A stretch of DNA of 43,785 nucleotides from Leptospira abararensis. Lineage in GTDB: Bacteria > Spirochaetota > Leptospiria > Leptospirales > Leptospiraceae. The notes below the pieces were generated by a model that made no database searches, was not told where the DNA came from, and saw only the letters and a program-made list of their open reading frames with translations. The translations under genes were made by a program, and so were the position numbers. Shown in pieces: positions 35,498 to 43,492 of the stretch (positions are counted from its first letter, which is position 1; every line of letters begins with the position of its first letter). Location of the stretch: assembly GCF_016918735.1 (NCBI RefSeq), contig NZ_JAFFPR010000005.1, positions 1-43,785 of the forward strand, given 5' to 3'.

Positions 35498-37078
35498 TTG
35501 ACCAAATGGGCCCTTGTGCCGATTTTGACTATAACTATGCTAACGTTTTTATCTATATCCTTTTTGGTTCTTTACGGTTTCGACATTTTGGTTCTGTTCT
35601 ACTTCGGTCTGCACACTTACCTCATGGTTTTTTTGTATAGCAAATACAAAGAAAACTGTGCGGAGGACGAAACGAAACTCCTTTCATTCAAGGACAAAAA
35701 CCTTCCTACGGTTACGGTTCAGTTGCCCATCTTCAATGAATTCTATGTTGTGGACCGTTTGATTGAGTCAGCATGTAACCTTGAGTATCCTGCAAAAAAA
35801 CTCCAAATTCAAGTCCTTGACGACTCTACTGATGAAACAGTGGAGAAGGTGTCTCTGCTTGTGGCCCAGTACAAGAAAAAAGGAATTTGGATCGAACACG
35901 TTCATAGAACCAATCGCAAAGGACACAAAGCCGGAGCTCTAGATGAAGGAATGGCAAAAGCAAAAGGGGATTATATCGCTATTTTTGATGCTGACTTCAC
36001 TCCCGATTCAGACTTTCTCCTTCGCACTATGGGATACTTTGAAGACGAATCCATAGGAATGGTCCAAACACGTTGGGGCCATATCAATGAAACATATAAT
36101 ATTCTCACCAAAGCACAAAGTTTTGGAATCGACGGTCACTTTATGATCGAACAAGTCGCAAGAAATGGAGCGAGCCTTTGGATGAACTTCAATGGAACTG
36201 CGGGAATCTGGAGACGGACTTGTATTGAAGACGCAGGTGGATGGGAACATGACACTCTCACCGAAGACTTTGATCTTTCTTACCGTGCCGAACTCAAAGG
36301 TTGGAAATTCCGTTATATTAAAGATGTAGTTTGTAAGGCAGAAATTCCTGCCACTATGAACGCTTATAAAGCGCAACAGTTTCGTTGGTGCAAAGGGTCA
36401 ATCCAAACCGCAGTGAAACTCATTCCACGCATTTGGAAGTCCAAGGAATCTTGGAAGATCAAAGGGGAAGCGATCACCCACCTCATCAATTATTCAGTGC
36501 ATCCACTGATGATCATCAATATCTTACTTACGGCACCACTTCTCCTTATGGAATTTTGGGCAGGGTTTAAGATGGATGACCTCCCGATGGAAATTCTTTT
36601 TGGATCAGCCGCTGTGCTTTCCATTGGATCGATGGGACCTGTCATTTTCTACGCTTACTCCCAACGCGAAATCCACAAAAACTGGAAATCCAAATTGGTT
36701 TACCTTCCTATCCTTGTGATGATTGGAACAGGTATCGCTGTCATGAATACTTACGCTTGGATGGAAGCTGTTTTTGGCATCCAATCCGGTTTCAAACGCA
36801 CCCCAAAACTCAGAATTGAGAAAGAAGGGGATAGTTTGCAGGACAAAATCAAATATGTGGTTCCCGTAGATTACCGAGCTTTTCTCGAGTTTTTTATGGG
36901 CGCTTATTGCGTATTTTGTATCTACCTTTCCTTTATGGTCGGAAAACCATACATGATCGGTTTTATGGTTCTTTATTCTATTGGTTTTTTCTATGTCTCA
37001 TTTCTTTCTGTGGCGGAGTCGTTTTGGAAATTCAAACCGGCAACCAAGGCAGAAAAGGAACTACGTGCCGTCGCTTAG
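35498..37078 (+). CDS. Membrane-bound family 2 glycosyltransferase (cellulose/mannan synthase-like)
   Basis: This 526-residue processive-type glycosyltransferase transfers sugar from a nucleotide donor to a growing glycan at the membrane. An N-terminal membrane pair is followed by a GT-A catalytic domain with all landmarks: VQLPIFNE, QVLDDSTDET, IAIFDADFTPD (metal-binding Asp pair), TEDFDLSYR (catalytic base region) and QQFRWCKGS (the QxxRW motif of processive enzymes). Three to four membrane segments close the protein. The donor and product are not predictable. The start is uncertain: TTG 35498 gives the longest frame, GTG 35516 or ATG 35537 are alternatives, and none has a strong Shine-Dalgarno. 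Confidence 0.88.
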   Translation: MTKWALVPILTITMLTFLSISFLVLYGFDILVLFYFGLHTYLMVFLYSKYKENCAEDETKLLSFKDKNLPTVTVQLPIFNEFYVVDRLIESACNLEYPAKKLQIQVLDDSTDETVEKVSLLVAQYKKKGIWIEHVHRTNRKGHKAGALDEGMAKAKGDYIAIFDADFTPDSDFLLRTMGYFEDESIGMVQTRWGHINETYNILTKAQSFGIDGHFMIEQVARNGASLWMNFNGTAGIWRRTCIEDAGGWEHDTLTEDFDLSYRAELKGWKFRYIKDVVCKAEIPATMNAYKAQQFRWCKGSIQTAVKLIPRIWKSKESWKIKGEAITHLINYSVHPLMIINILLTAPLLLMEFWAGFKMDDLPMEILFGSAAVLSIGSMGPVIFYAYSQREIHKNWKSKLVYLPILVMIGTGIAVMNTYAWMEAVFGIQSGFKRTPKLRIEKEGDSLQDKIKYVVPVDYRAFLEFFMGAYCVFCIYLSFMVGKPYMIGFMVLYSIGFFYVSFLSVAESFWKFKPATKAEKELRAVA

Positions 37079-37156
37079 GAAAGAGCGATGGTACTTACTT
37101 GACGAAACCTTTCCTTCCAAAAAGCTGTAAATTCAACCTAGGTCCAGGGGTCATCC

Positions 37157-37435
37157 ATGAGTGAAAAAGTCTACTGCGCGAACTGTTTGCATTGTGTTGT
37201 GGTTCGCCAATACGAATCGGAGCAAGATAAATACATTCTTCGAGTCAAATGTAACAAGAAGAAATGGTCTAAACGTTCCGGTGAAGAAAAACTTTATAAA
37301 TACTTTACAGTGGCTCGCCGTATGCAAACCAACTGCGAGTATTATGAAGAAATGGGAGAGATTCTACCTTATATCAAGAACTTGAAAAAAGAACTCCCAA
37401 TCAAAGATGAAATCTACATGGTGAAAGCCGTCTAA
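37157..37435 (+). CDS. Small cysteine-rich protein, probable metal binder
   Basis: This 92-residue protein begins with CANCLHCVVVRQYES (three cysteines and a histidine at 7-14), followed by Cys near 32 and 60. It is otherwise highly basic (VKCNKKKWSKRSGEEKL) with helical stretches. The pattern suggests a zinc-binding or iron-sulfur-binding small protein and possibly nucleic-acid contact. AGGGG lies properly before the ATG at 37157. It sits 78 bases after the glycosyltransferase and 12 bases before the RnfC-like gene, so it probably belongs to that transcript. Confidence 0.75.
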   Translation: MSEKVYCANCLHCVVVRQYESEQDKYILRVKCNKKKWSKRSGEEKLYKYFTVARRMQTNCEYYEEMGEILPYIKNLKKELPIKDEIYMVKAV

Positions 37436-37447
37436 ATTATAACCGGC

Positions 37448-38605
37448 GTGTTGTTCCCCAGGTTACCTCGCGCCTTCGCTCGCAAATTTCATAAAACTGA
37501 AAACAAAAAAGAACGGACGATTCAGGGTCAATTCCTGATCCCCGTTCCTGCGGGCAGCGTTCTCTCTGATTCCTATCCCACTCGAGTTACCCATGGTCAA
37601 GTTATGCTCGCACATAACGGGAAGAAGGTGCTTGCTCCTGTCAATGGGGTAGCGAGTCTTACACCAGACCAAAAATACTTTCAAATCAAACAAGATGGGT
37701 CTTGGTCGACCACATCTCCTTATCATTTCCGACAGTATGATTTTCCTACCCTTTTAGAATCCTTTGATGAAGGTGGATTGTATTCTTTGGATTTGATAGA
37801 GACTCCTCTTAAGGATTACTTTCAAAACTTTAGGAAAGAACCTTCCTTTAAAATCGTTTTATCACCGTTTTGCAGATACCAACATCTCAATTTTGAAGAG
37901 ATGATCCTGCGTGATATGAAGGATGCTTATTTATCATTCATTGAACTTTTGAAATCGATATTCCCTAAAGCGGAAGTATCCAATTTTTTTGAAAATCCTT
38001 CTTTAGATTTTGAACATCCTAACGGAATTCCTGAATTTTTTCTCCACAAACAGTTTCATCAAGGTGTGGATAAAACTAGGAAGTCGTTAATTAGGCATGA
38101 GGTTTTATTTTTAGGTGCAGAAACAATCTTTCATATTTTACGAAAGTTATACTATAACGAACCTTTTACGAAGCGACATTTAGCCGTATTTTTAGTGGAT
38201 CGTAAAGGCAGAATGGATTTAGAACCTCGTCAGTTCTTTTTAACCAACGGCCAAGCTTTGGCCTTCATTCCAGCAAACTTAGACAAACGATATAAAATTG
38301 CCTCCTTTGAAACTGTGTTCGAAGAAGTAAAACCTATGGACGTGAGTTCTCTTGGTTACTTCAATATTTATGAACATTATTCTATTACTTTATATGAAAA
38401 ACTTCCCGCAGCAAGAAAAGAATTCAGTTGTATTGATTGTATGGAGTGTAATAACTATTGTCCCACCCATGCAAATCCAGTGCAACTCATCAAAGGGAAA
38501 GTAGAAGAGTTTGAAAAGAGTCAATGTATTTCCTGTGGGATTTGTACGGTGTATTGCCCTTCTGGAATTGATATTCGGAAACGAATCGAAGGAGTTGTTG
38601 TTTAA
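37448..38605 (+). CDS. RnfC-like iron-sulfur electron transfer protein
   Basis: This 385-residue protein resembles the NADH/flavin-binding and iron-sulfur parts of RnfC/NqrA-like subunits. The N-terminus has the RnfC barrel-like LIPVPAGSVLSDSYPTRVTHGQVML. The C-terminus carries two clusters: CIDCMECNNYCP (Cys 328, 331, 334 and 338) and CISCGICTVYCPSGID (Cys 360, 363, 366 and 370), each typical of a [4Fe-4S] centre. It has no membrane segment. GTG 37448 starts it, with a GCCGTC-like leader and no strong Shine-Dalgarno. It is followed 13 bases later by an RnfD-like membrane protein. No RnfA, B, E or G was seen nearby. Confidence 0.82.
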   Translation: MLFPRLPRAFARKFHKTENKKERTIQGQFLIPVPAGSVLSDSYPTRVTHGQVMLAHNGKKVLAPVNGVASLTPDQKYFQIKQDGSWSTTSPYHFRQYDFPTLLESFDEGGLYSLDLIETPLKDYFQNFRKEPSFKIVLSPFCRYQHLNFEEMILRDMKDAYLSFIELLKSIFPKAEVSNFFENPSLDFEHPNGIPEFFLHKQFHQGVDKTRKSLIRHEVLFLGAETIFHILRKLYYNEPFTKRHLAVFLVDRKGRMDLEPRQFFLTNGQALAFIPANLDKRYKIASFETVFEEVKPMDVSSLGYFNIYEHYSITLYEKLPAARKEFSCIDCMECNNYCPTHANPVQLIKGKVEEFEKSQCISCGICTVYCPSGIDIRKRIEGVVV

Positions 38606-38618
38606 CAATCATTAAATT

Positions 38619-39509
38619 ATGTTAAAGAACCTTTATATTCTATCTGAAAATAGTTGGGGAGTTAAATCTTCCGAGATATTTGCTGATTTTTTTTATTTTC
38701 TGACTCTCATGGGATTTCTTGGATACTCCCTTGCTCATGTTTTCCCAATTCCTATTTTGCCCATTGCCATTGGATCGATACTCACACTTGTCTATTTAGG
38801 TTTTTGTATTCGTGCGAATCAATCGCCGTATTGGTTGGGACTACTTTCTCAATTACTGATCGTCTTTTTGATTTTACCAACAACTTGGTTGCATCCGATT
38901 TTATTACCGTTAGCGTTTCTTTTTGCTATGACGGTTCATTATTTTCTCGGTCAGCAGTATTCTTTACGAGTTCCTATTTTTAGTTTGGTTCTCCTCTTTG
39001 TTCTGGTTTGGGACAGTGTTTTCTCCTTACTTGGATATTCTTTTCGAACTCCTGTGGAACTGAATCCTTGGACGGGGATTCCATTTGAGTCTTCGCTTTT
39101 GCCTTTGACCTTACCTTGGTTCTCTAATCTTCCTTTGAAAGGACTTACGTTTTTATCTTTTGCTGATAACATAGGTATTTATGTTTTAGTGGGAATTGCT
39201 TGGGTATCTTTTCGAAGAACGATTCTACTTGGATTTTTTTTGGGATGGCTTTTTCTATTTTCCCTCTGGGGGATTGGTTCGGGTCAGTTAGGCTTGAATT
39301 GGATTCTTTCCTATTCCGCACTTGCTTTCTTTTTGCATATGAGTCCGGGCCGGAATTTTTACGGATCGTATTATGTTTCCTTACTTAGTTTTGTCATTTT
39401 ACTTCCCTTAGCCTTTTTTGTGGGTAAAATGGGGATCAGTGCAGTTTTGGTGCTCGTTGTTTTTTTTCTATTAGAAGGCTTCTTAGTCAGGGTTTTTCTT
39501 GGAAAATAA
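38619..39509 (+). CDS. RnfD-like membrane protein
   Basis: This 296-residue protein has about nine to ten hydrophobic segments, the size and topology of RnfD/NqrB subunits. The C-terminal part (IGIYVLVGIAWVSFRRTILL, then GSGQLGLNWILSYSALAFFLHMSPG) is reminiscent of the RnfD region ending in DPVTSP. The SGAT-type flavinylation motif that RnfD uses for covalent FMN is not seen. It follows the RnfC-like gene closely, which is the main support for the call. It may be a divergent electron-transfer membrane subunit or a different membrane anchor. Confidence 0.6.
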   Translation: MLKNLYILSENSWGVKSSEIFADFFYFLTLMGFLGYSLAHVFPIPILPIAIGSILTLVYLGFCIRANQSPYWLGLLSQLLIVFLILPTTWLHPILLPLAFLFAMTVHYFLGQQYSLRVPIFSLVLLFVLVWDSVFSLLGYSFRTPVELNPWTGIPFESSLLPLTLPWFSNLPLKGLTFLSFADNIGIYVLVGIAWVSFRRTILLGFFLGWLFLFSLWGIGSGQLGLNWILSYSALAFFLHMSPGRNFYGSYYVSLLSFVILLPLAFFVGKMGISAVLVLVVFFLLEGFLVRVFLGK

Positions 39510-39544
39510 GTCGATCTTGAAAAGGTGGGAGTAAGTTATACCAT

Positions 39545-40006
39545 ATGAATCAACTTCTGGAGATTCTGGACCCTAAAAATATCATTTTCGAATTCAAAGC
39601 ATCTACAAAAGAAGATGCCATTCGAAAAATGATCTCCCATATGGTCACCACACAATCGTTAGATCCAAGTCATGAAGAAGAAACAGTTTCTTCTCTAATG
39701 AATAGAGAAAAGTCCATGTCTACCGGCATCGGAAGTGGAGTTGCCATTCCACATTGTTCTGTTCATTATGTGAATGAGTTAAAATGCGCTATGGCCATTG
39801 CACCACAAGGGATCGACTTTGATGCACTTGATCACGGTTTAGTGCAAATTTTTATCATGCTCATTGATCCTAAAAATAAATTTCAGGATCATATCAAAAC
39901 ATTAGCTTTGATTGCGAAAACACTCAACATTCCTGAAGAAAGAGAAAAACTCATCAAAGCCAAAAATTTCGAAGAAATCCAAAAGGCATTCCTTTCGAAA
40001 AGTTAA
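39545..40006 (+). CDS. ptsN: PTS EIIA, nitrogen/fructose type
   Basis: This 153-residue cytoplasmic protein is a phosphoryl-group acceptor of the PTS. The phosphohistidine lies in GVAIPHCSVHYV (His near 70), and the fold follows the EIIA-Ntr pattern, with LMNREKSMSTGIGSG before it and IMLIDPKNKFQDHIKTLALIAKTL after it. Such proteins usually regulate carbon, nitrogen or potassium physiology and not sugar uptake alone, and the lack of any EIIB/EIIC here supports that. It precedes two ABC permease genes by four bases, suggesting shared control. Confidence 0.92.
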   Translation: MNQLLEILDPKNIIFEFKASTKEDAIRKMISHMVTTQSLDPSHEEETVSSLMNREKSMSTGIGSGVAIPHCSVHYVNELKCAMAIAPQGIDFDALDHGLVQIFIMLIDPKNKFQDHIKTLALIAKTLNIPEEREKLIKAKNFEEIQKAFLSKS

Positions 40007-40010
40007 TCCA

Positions 40011-40889
40011 GTGAAGTCGGAACTTTTCCGTTTTCTGTATTTCCTACTACTGTTATCTTGTATCAGTAGTTTTGTTTCGGAGTTTCACACAAAAGATAAA
40101 TCCTATTTGTATGCTGATGCGGGTATAGCAGAGGTACAAAGTCAGGAAAAAGGATTTTTGTCTTCCTACCTTCAGTTCTGGAAAGCTTTGGTTTTGGAAT
40201 CAGGTGGCAAAACAGAAAATGGAGAGACTGTTTACTCTCATATCGGAACCCGTTTTCTTTCTACCTTACACTTAGCAATCTTTAGTATATTATTTGGTTC
40301 TGTCCTTGCTTTTGCACTTTCTCTTGCAGCGACCTACTTCCGATCTGGATTATTCTATGATATTGTTTCTTTTAGTTCTCATCTGATTCTTTCGACACCT
40401 GTTTTTATCGTCGCCATACTGTTGTTACTTGTATTTTTTTACCGATTGGAATGGTTCCCTCCCGGTGGATATGAATCAGGTAACACCTATTATGTTGTTT
40501 TGCCTGGGATTAGTTTGGGTTCACGAATTTACGCAAGAATGTCCTTATATCTATTACCAGAAATTCGTAAAGAAGCAGATTCGAAGTATGTGCAGTTATT
40601 ACAAACAAGGTCTTATCCCTGGAGCCATATTGTGGGAAAAGAAATTTTCCTAAAAGTCCTACCGATTGCACTTATCCTCTTAGTTTTAGATTTTGGGTCA
40701 TTGTTGTCAGGAGCAATGGTCGTCGAAGAGATTTTCTTTTTTCCTGGGATAGGGAAGTCTTTATATTTTTCCATCAAATCAATGGATACAAGGTTACTCG
40801 CAACACTCCTTATGTATTCGGGGATATTATTTTATATTTTGAATCGGGTTGGGTTTTATCTGCAAAGATTTTTTTCAGGTGGGGTATGA
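40011..40889 (+). CDS. Oligopeptide/dipeptide-type ABC permease, DppB-like
   Basis: This 292-residue inner-membrane subunit has about six membrane segments. The permease signature is the EAA-type loop with EADSKYVQLLQTRSYPW and GKEIFLKVLPIAL (about residues 185-225), and GAMVVEEIFFFPGIGKSLYFSI near the end is a strong DppB/OppB landmark. GTG 40011 starts it, four bases after the ptsN stop; longer in-frame starts would lie inside ptsN. It overlaps the second permease by four bases. No ATPase or binding protein is in the window, so the full transporter is incomplete here. Confidence 0.87.
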   Translation: MKSELFRFLYFLLLLSCISSFVSEFHTKDKSYLYADAGIAEVQSQEKGFLSSYLQFWKALVLESGGKTENGETVYSHIGTRFLSTLHLAIFSILFGSVLAFALSLAATYFRSGLFYDIVSFSSHLILSTPVFIVAILLLLVFFYRLEWFPPGGYESGNTYYVVLPGISLGSRIYARMSLYLLPEIRKEADSKYVQLLQTRSYPWSHIVGKEIFLKVLPIALILLVLDFGSLLSGAMVVEEIFFFPGIGKSLYFSIKSMDTRLLATLLMYSGILFYILNRVGFYLQRFFSGGV

Positions 40890-41668
40890 ACGTGCTTTCA
40901 GTCCACACGCTGGTGCGGTTTTTATTTTTTGGGTTGGTTCTTCTTGGCGTGTTTGTTTTACCAGCACCTACTAATGTAGATTTGGCCCATAATAATCTGC
41001 CCATTTTCTCTCCTGGTTTTTTTGCAGGTACAGACCGGTTGGGTCGTGATAATTTTGCTTTATTCTGTTATGGATCTTTAGCAACCATTACCCTTGTGGT
41101 TCCGGCACGTATATTTACTATTTTCGTTTCGTTCCTTATGTCTGCCTTTTCTCTCTTCTTTCCTAAAAGGTCAGACTTTATCCTTTCAGGAATTGTATCT
41201 GTTTCCCTTGCCATTCCTTCTTTATTGTCTGCTCTTGTTGTGATGAGTTTGTTACCTGACAATCCGTTTGCTATATTCATTGCTATCTTAGTTTCCGATT
41301 GGGCATTGTCGTATGAAACGCTCACCGCGAAGATTCGCGAAATCAAACAAAGCCCTTATTTATCGGCCTCCCTATGTATGGGAGCTAAACCGTATCAGTT
41401 ACTTCTTTTGCATTATCTACCAGCACTTAGGGACATGTTTGGTTTTTTGTTTTTTTCGGGATTACCTGCCGTAGTAATGACAACAGCTTTGTTTTCTTAT
41501 TTAGGAATTCAAACATCACTTGGAGATACTGGCCCGGGACTTGGAGAACAGATCTCATTTTCTAAAGATTATTTTGACAAGTCACCCGTTTCCGTTTTGC
41601 TTCCGATCGTTGCCATTTTAACTTTGGTGTATTCTTTGGGATCTAACCAGAAAAAGAATGAAACATAA
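40886..41668 (+). CDS. Oligopeptide/dipeptide-type ABC permease, DppC-like
   Basis: This 260-residue inner-membrane subunit has about six membrane segments. FAGTDRLGRDNFALFCYGS near residue 47 is the typical DppC/OppC motif, and the cytoplasmic loop KQSPYLSASLCMGAKPYQLLLLHYLPA contacts the ATPases. The ATG overlaps the previous stop as ATGA. Its own end overlaps the PEGA gene by 11 bases, so the three genes are coupled. The substrate of this permease pair, nickel, dipeptides or others, cannot be deduced. Confidence 0.88.
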   Translation: MNVLSVHTLVRFLFFGLVLLGVFVLPAPTNVDLAHNNLPIFSPGFFAGTDRLGRDNFALFCYGSLATITLVVPARIFTIFVSFLMSAFSLFFPKRSDFILSGIVSVSLAIPSLLSALVVMSLLPDNPFAIFIAILVSDWALSYETLTAKIREIKQSPYLSASLCMGAKPYQLLLLHYLPALRDMFGFLFFSGLPAVVMTTALFSYLGIQTSLGDTGPGLGEQISFSKDYFDKSPVSVLLPIVAILTLVYSLGSNQKKNET

Positions 41669-43301
41669 AATTTCAGCATTACTTATTATCCTTGGGCTTT
41701 TATGCAATGTATTGCCATTGTATTCCATTGATGATTATTATAATTTTCCGAACCAGAGTTACAAAGGGACTGTCACCTATGAGTCCTCTCGTAATTTATG
41801 TTTATTCTCTTTCGTTGCCACTACTCCCGATCCGACCAAAGAATATTTAGTCAAAGGCATTCCTTCCGTTTTACTTTCGGAACTTCGTAGTTTAGAATAT
41901 ACCTACGTGGAACATCCTAAGGCAAATGTAGTTTACCATTCCTTTGGGGAAGCACCAGTTTTAACTTTGCAAGAGAAAATTGATGCCGAATCCCAAAATG
42001 TAAAACGTAAAAAGAAAGAAATAAATGATGAGAGGGATTTAGAGGACCTTCGATCTGGAAGAAAACAACTCGCTCCAGAAAAAGACCCTCGTTATGTAAA
42101 GGTCACCATCAAACAATTTTGGGAAAGGAGAGCACCGTCTCCCGATGAATCATTTGGTTTGGCTAGCAAACTAAACTGTGATTATATTTTGACAGGTTCT
42201 TTTGAGATTCGAGATAACGAATTGCTAACAAAAGTTTTTCTTTTTGATGACTTTGAAGGAAAAATCACCCCTTTCGAACACAAAACCTCTGTTACTCGAG
42301 CCTATCAAGAAATGGGGCCACTCGGGGAATCTATTCGTGAAAAACTGCAGGGTAAAGAAACAACTACTGTTGAAGTAACAGCCGCAGGAGAAGAGGGGGC
42401 TCTTGTTTATCTAGATGGGATTTATTTGGGAAAAACTCCCTTAAGTAATAAAAAATTCCCCGTCGGTAAAAGGGCATTGTTTGTTTTTAAAGAGGGGTTT
42501 TATCCTTATAAACAAGAAATTCAATTGGAGAAGGGAAAATCTTTTCAATTGGATGTTAAACTTTCCATAAAGTTAAGTAATTCATACATTTCTGTTAGTT
42601 CCAATGTCGAATCGGATGTGTACTTAGGAATTCAATATTTAGGCAAAACACCATTGAATCATATCGCTATTCCTGCCGGAATGAATCGATTGCGAATTTC
42701 CAAAGAAGGTTATATCGATAGTTTTCGTGCAGTGGATGCTCGTGACAATGAAGAGGTTGTAGTTGATGTAGAAATGAGAGAAGGAAAAACAGATATTTAT
42801 TATAAAAATAAACAAAATGTTTTTCTGGATCATACTTATAAAGACTTCGCCACCTATTCATTGTATGGTTCTCTTTTGTTTTATGTAAGTTATGTGTATT
42901 TAAATTATGCATCGAGACAGGCCTATTCGGCTGCTCGGTCTCAGGTGACTCTTGTAAATGCTACCGCCATATCTTCTTTTTATCAAAACAAGCCAGATGA
43001 ATTTTTCTTTTGGTATGGGGTTCAAAATTCAATCATTGATGATGCCGAATCAAAAGCTAGAAGTTTGAAAAGTATGGCGGGGACTTTGCCGATGGAAAAC
43101 CGCAGGGATAGACAATTGGTAGGGGGGCCCATGGTCATTATGATGGGACTCATGTTAGTTTCCGCTGCCACTTTTTATATCCTGGGACTTGATGAGGAAA
43201 CGTTGGAGTTTGGGTACCTACCTGTGAGTCCATCCGCTGTCAGTTACGGCCAGAATGCACGCGAGGGTTATGGTTACATGCAGTTTAACGTGCGTTATTG
43301 A
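41658..43301 (+). CDS. Exported protein with two PEGA domains
   Basis: This 547-residue protein has a signal peptide and a first soluble part (to about residue 230) resembling a curli assembly CsgG-like or TolB-like sensor fold (KLNCDYILTGSFEIRDN). It is followed by two PEGA modules: GALVYLDGIYLGKTPLSNKKFPVGKRAL... near 245-305 and SDVYLGIQYLGKTPLNHIAIPAG... near 318-376. Each has the GKTPL turn typical of PEGA domains. A later hydrophobic segment near 400-418 and another near 490-510 suggest membrane anchoring. PEGA domains bind cell-envelope ligands. It overlaps the permease gene by 11 bases. Confidence 0.85.
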   Translation: MKHKISALLIILGLLCNVLPLYSIDDYYNFPNQSYKGTVTYESSRNLCLFSFVATTPDPTKEYLVKGIPSVLLSELRSLEYTYVEHPKANVVYHSFGEAPVLTLQEKIDAESQNVKRKKKEINDERDLEDLRSGRKQLAPEKDPRYVKVTIKQFWERRAPSPDESFGLASKLNCDYILTGSFEIRDNELLTKVFLFDDFEGKITPFEHKTSVTRAYQEMGPLGESIREKLQGKETTTVEVTAAGEEGALVYLDGIYLGKTPLSNKKFPVGKRALFVFKEGFYPYKQEIQLEKGKSFQLDVKLSIKLSNSYISVSSNVESDVYLGIQYLGKTPLNHIAIPAGMNRLRISKEGYIDSFRAVDARDNEEVVVDVEMREGKTDIYYKNKQNVFLDHTYKDFATYSLYGSLLFYVSYVYLNYASRQAYSAARSQVTLVNATAISSFYQNKPDEFFFWYGVQNSIIDDAESKARSLKSMAGTLPMENRRDRQLVGGPMVIMMGLMLVSAATFYILGLDEETLEFGYLPVSPSAVSYGQNAREGYGYMQFNVRY

Positions 43302-43311
43302 CAGTATACTC

Positions 43312-43356
43312 TCCCCGCCCTGATCAGAGGGTGGGGAACTAGACCCGCCACCCAAT
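43312..43356 (-). repeat. Dispersed intergenic repeat, copy B
   Basis: Read on the minus strand it contains ATTGGGTGGCGGGT, CCCCACCC and AGGGCGGGGA in the same order as copy A at 31406-31452, with 6- and 7-base spacers. Flanking sequences of the two copies are unrelated, so the edges are sharp. It begins 11 bases after the PEGA gene stop. Confidence 0.8.
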
Positions 43357-43470
43357 GGCTACCTTCTATCATAGATTTCTCAATCCATCAAATACAAACC
43401 GATTCCTTGAAAATTTTCTCTGTACAAGTTCATCTTTTCGTCCGAGACCTTGGTTTTTAGTTTAACAATG

Positions 43471-43492
43471 GGTAATCCTGGTTCAGGTTACC
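43471..43492 (+). repeat. Hairpin in the terminal gap
   Basis: GGTAA pairs with TTACC and CCTG with CAGG around a three-base loop, with one bulged base. It has no T-run. It could be part of a small structured RNA or an end-of-transcript structure. Confidence 0.5.
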
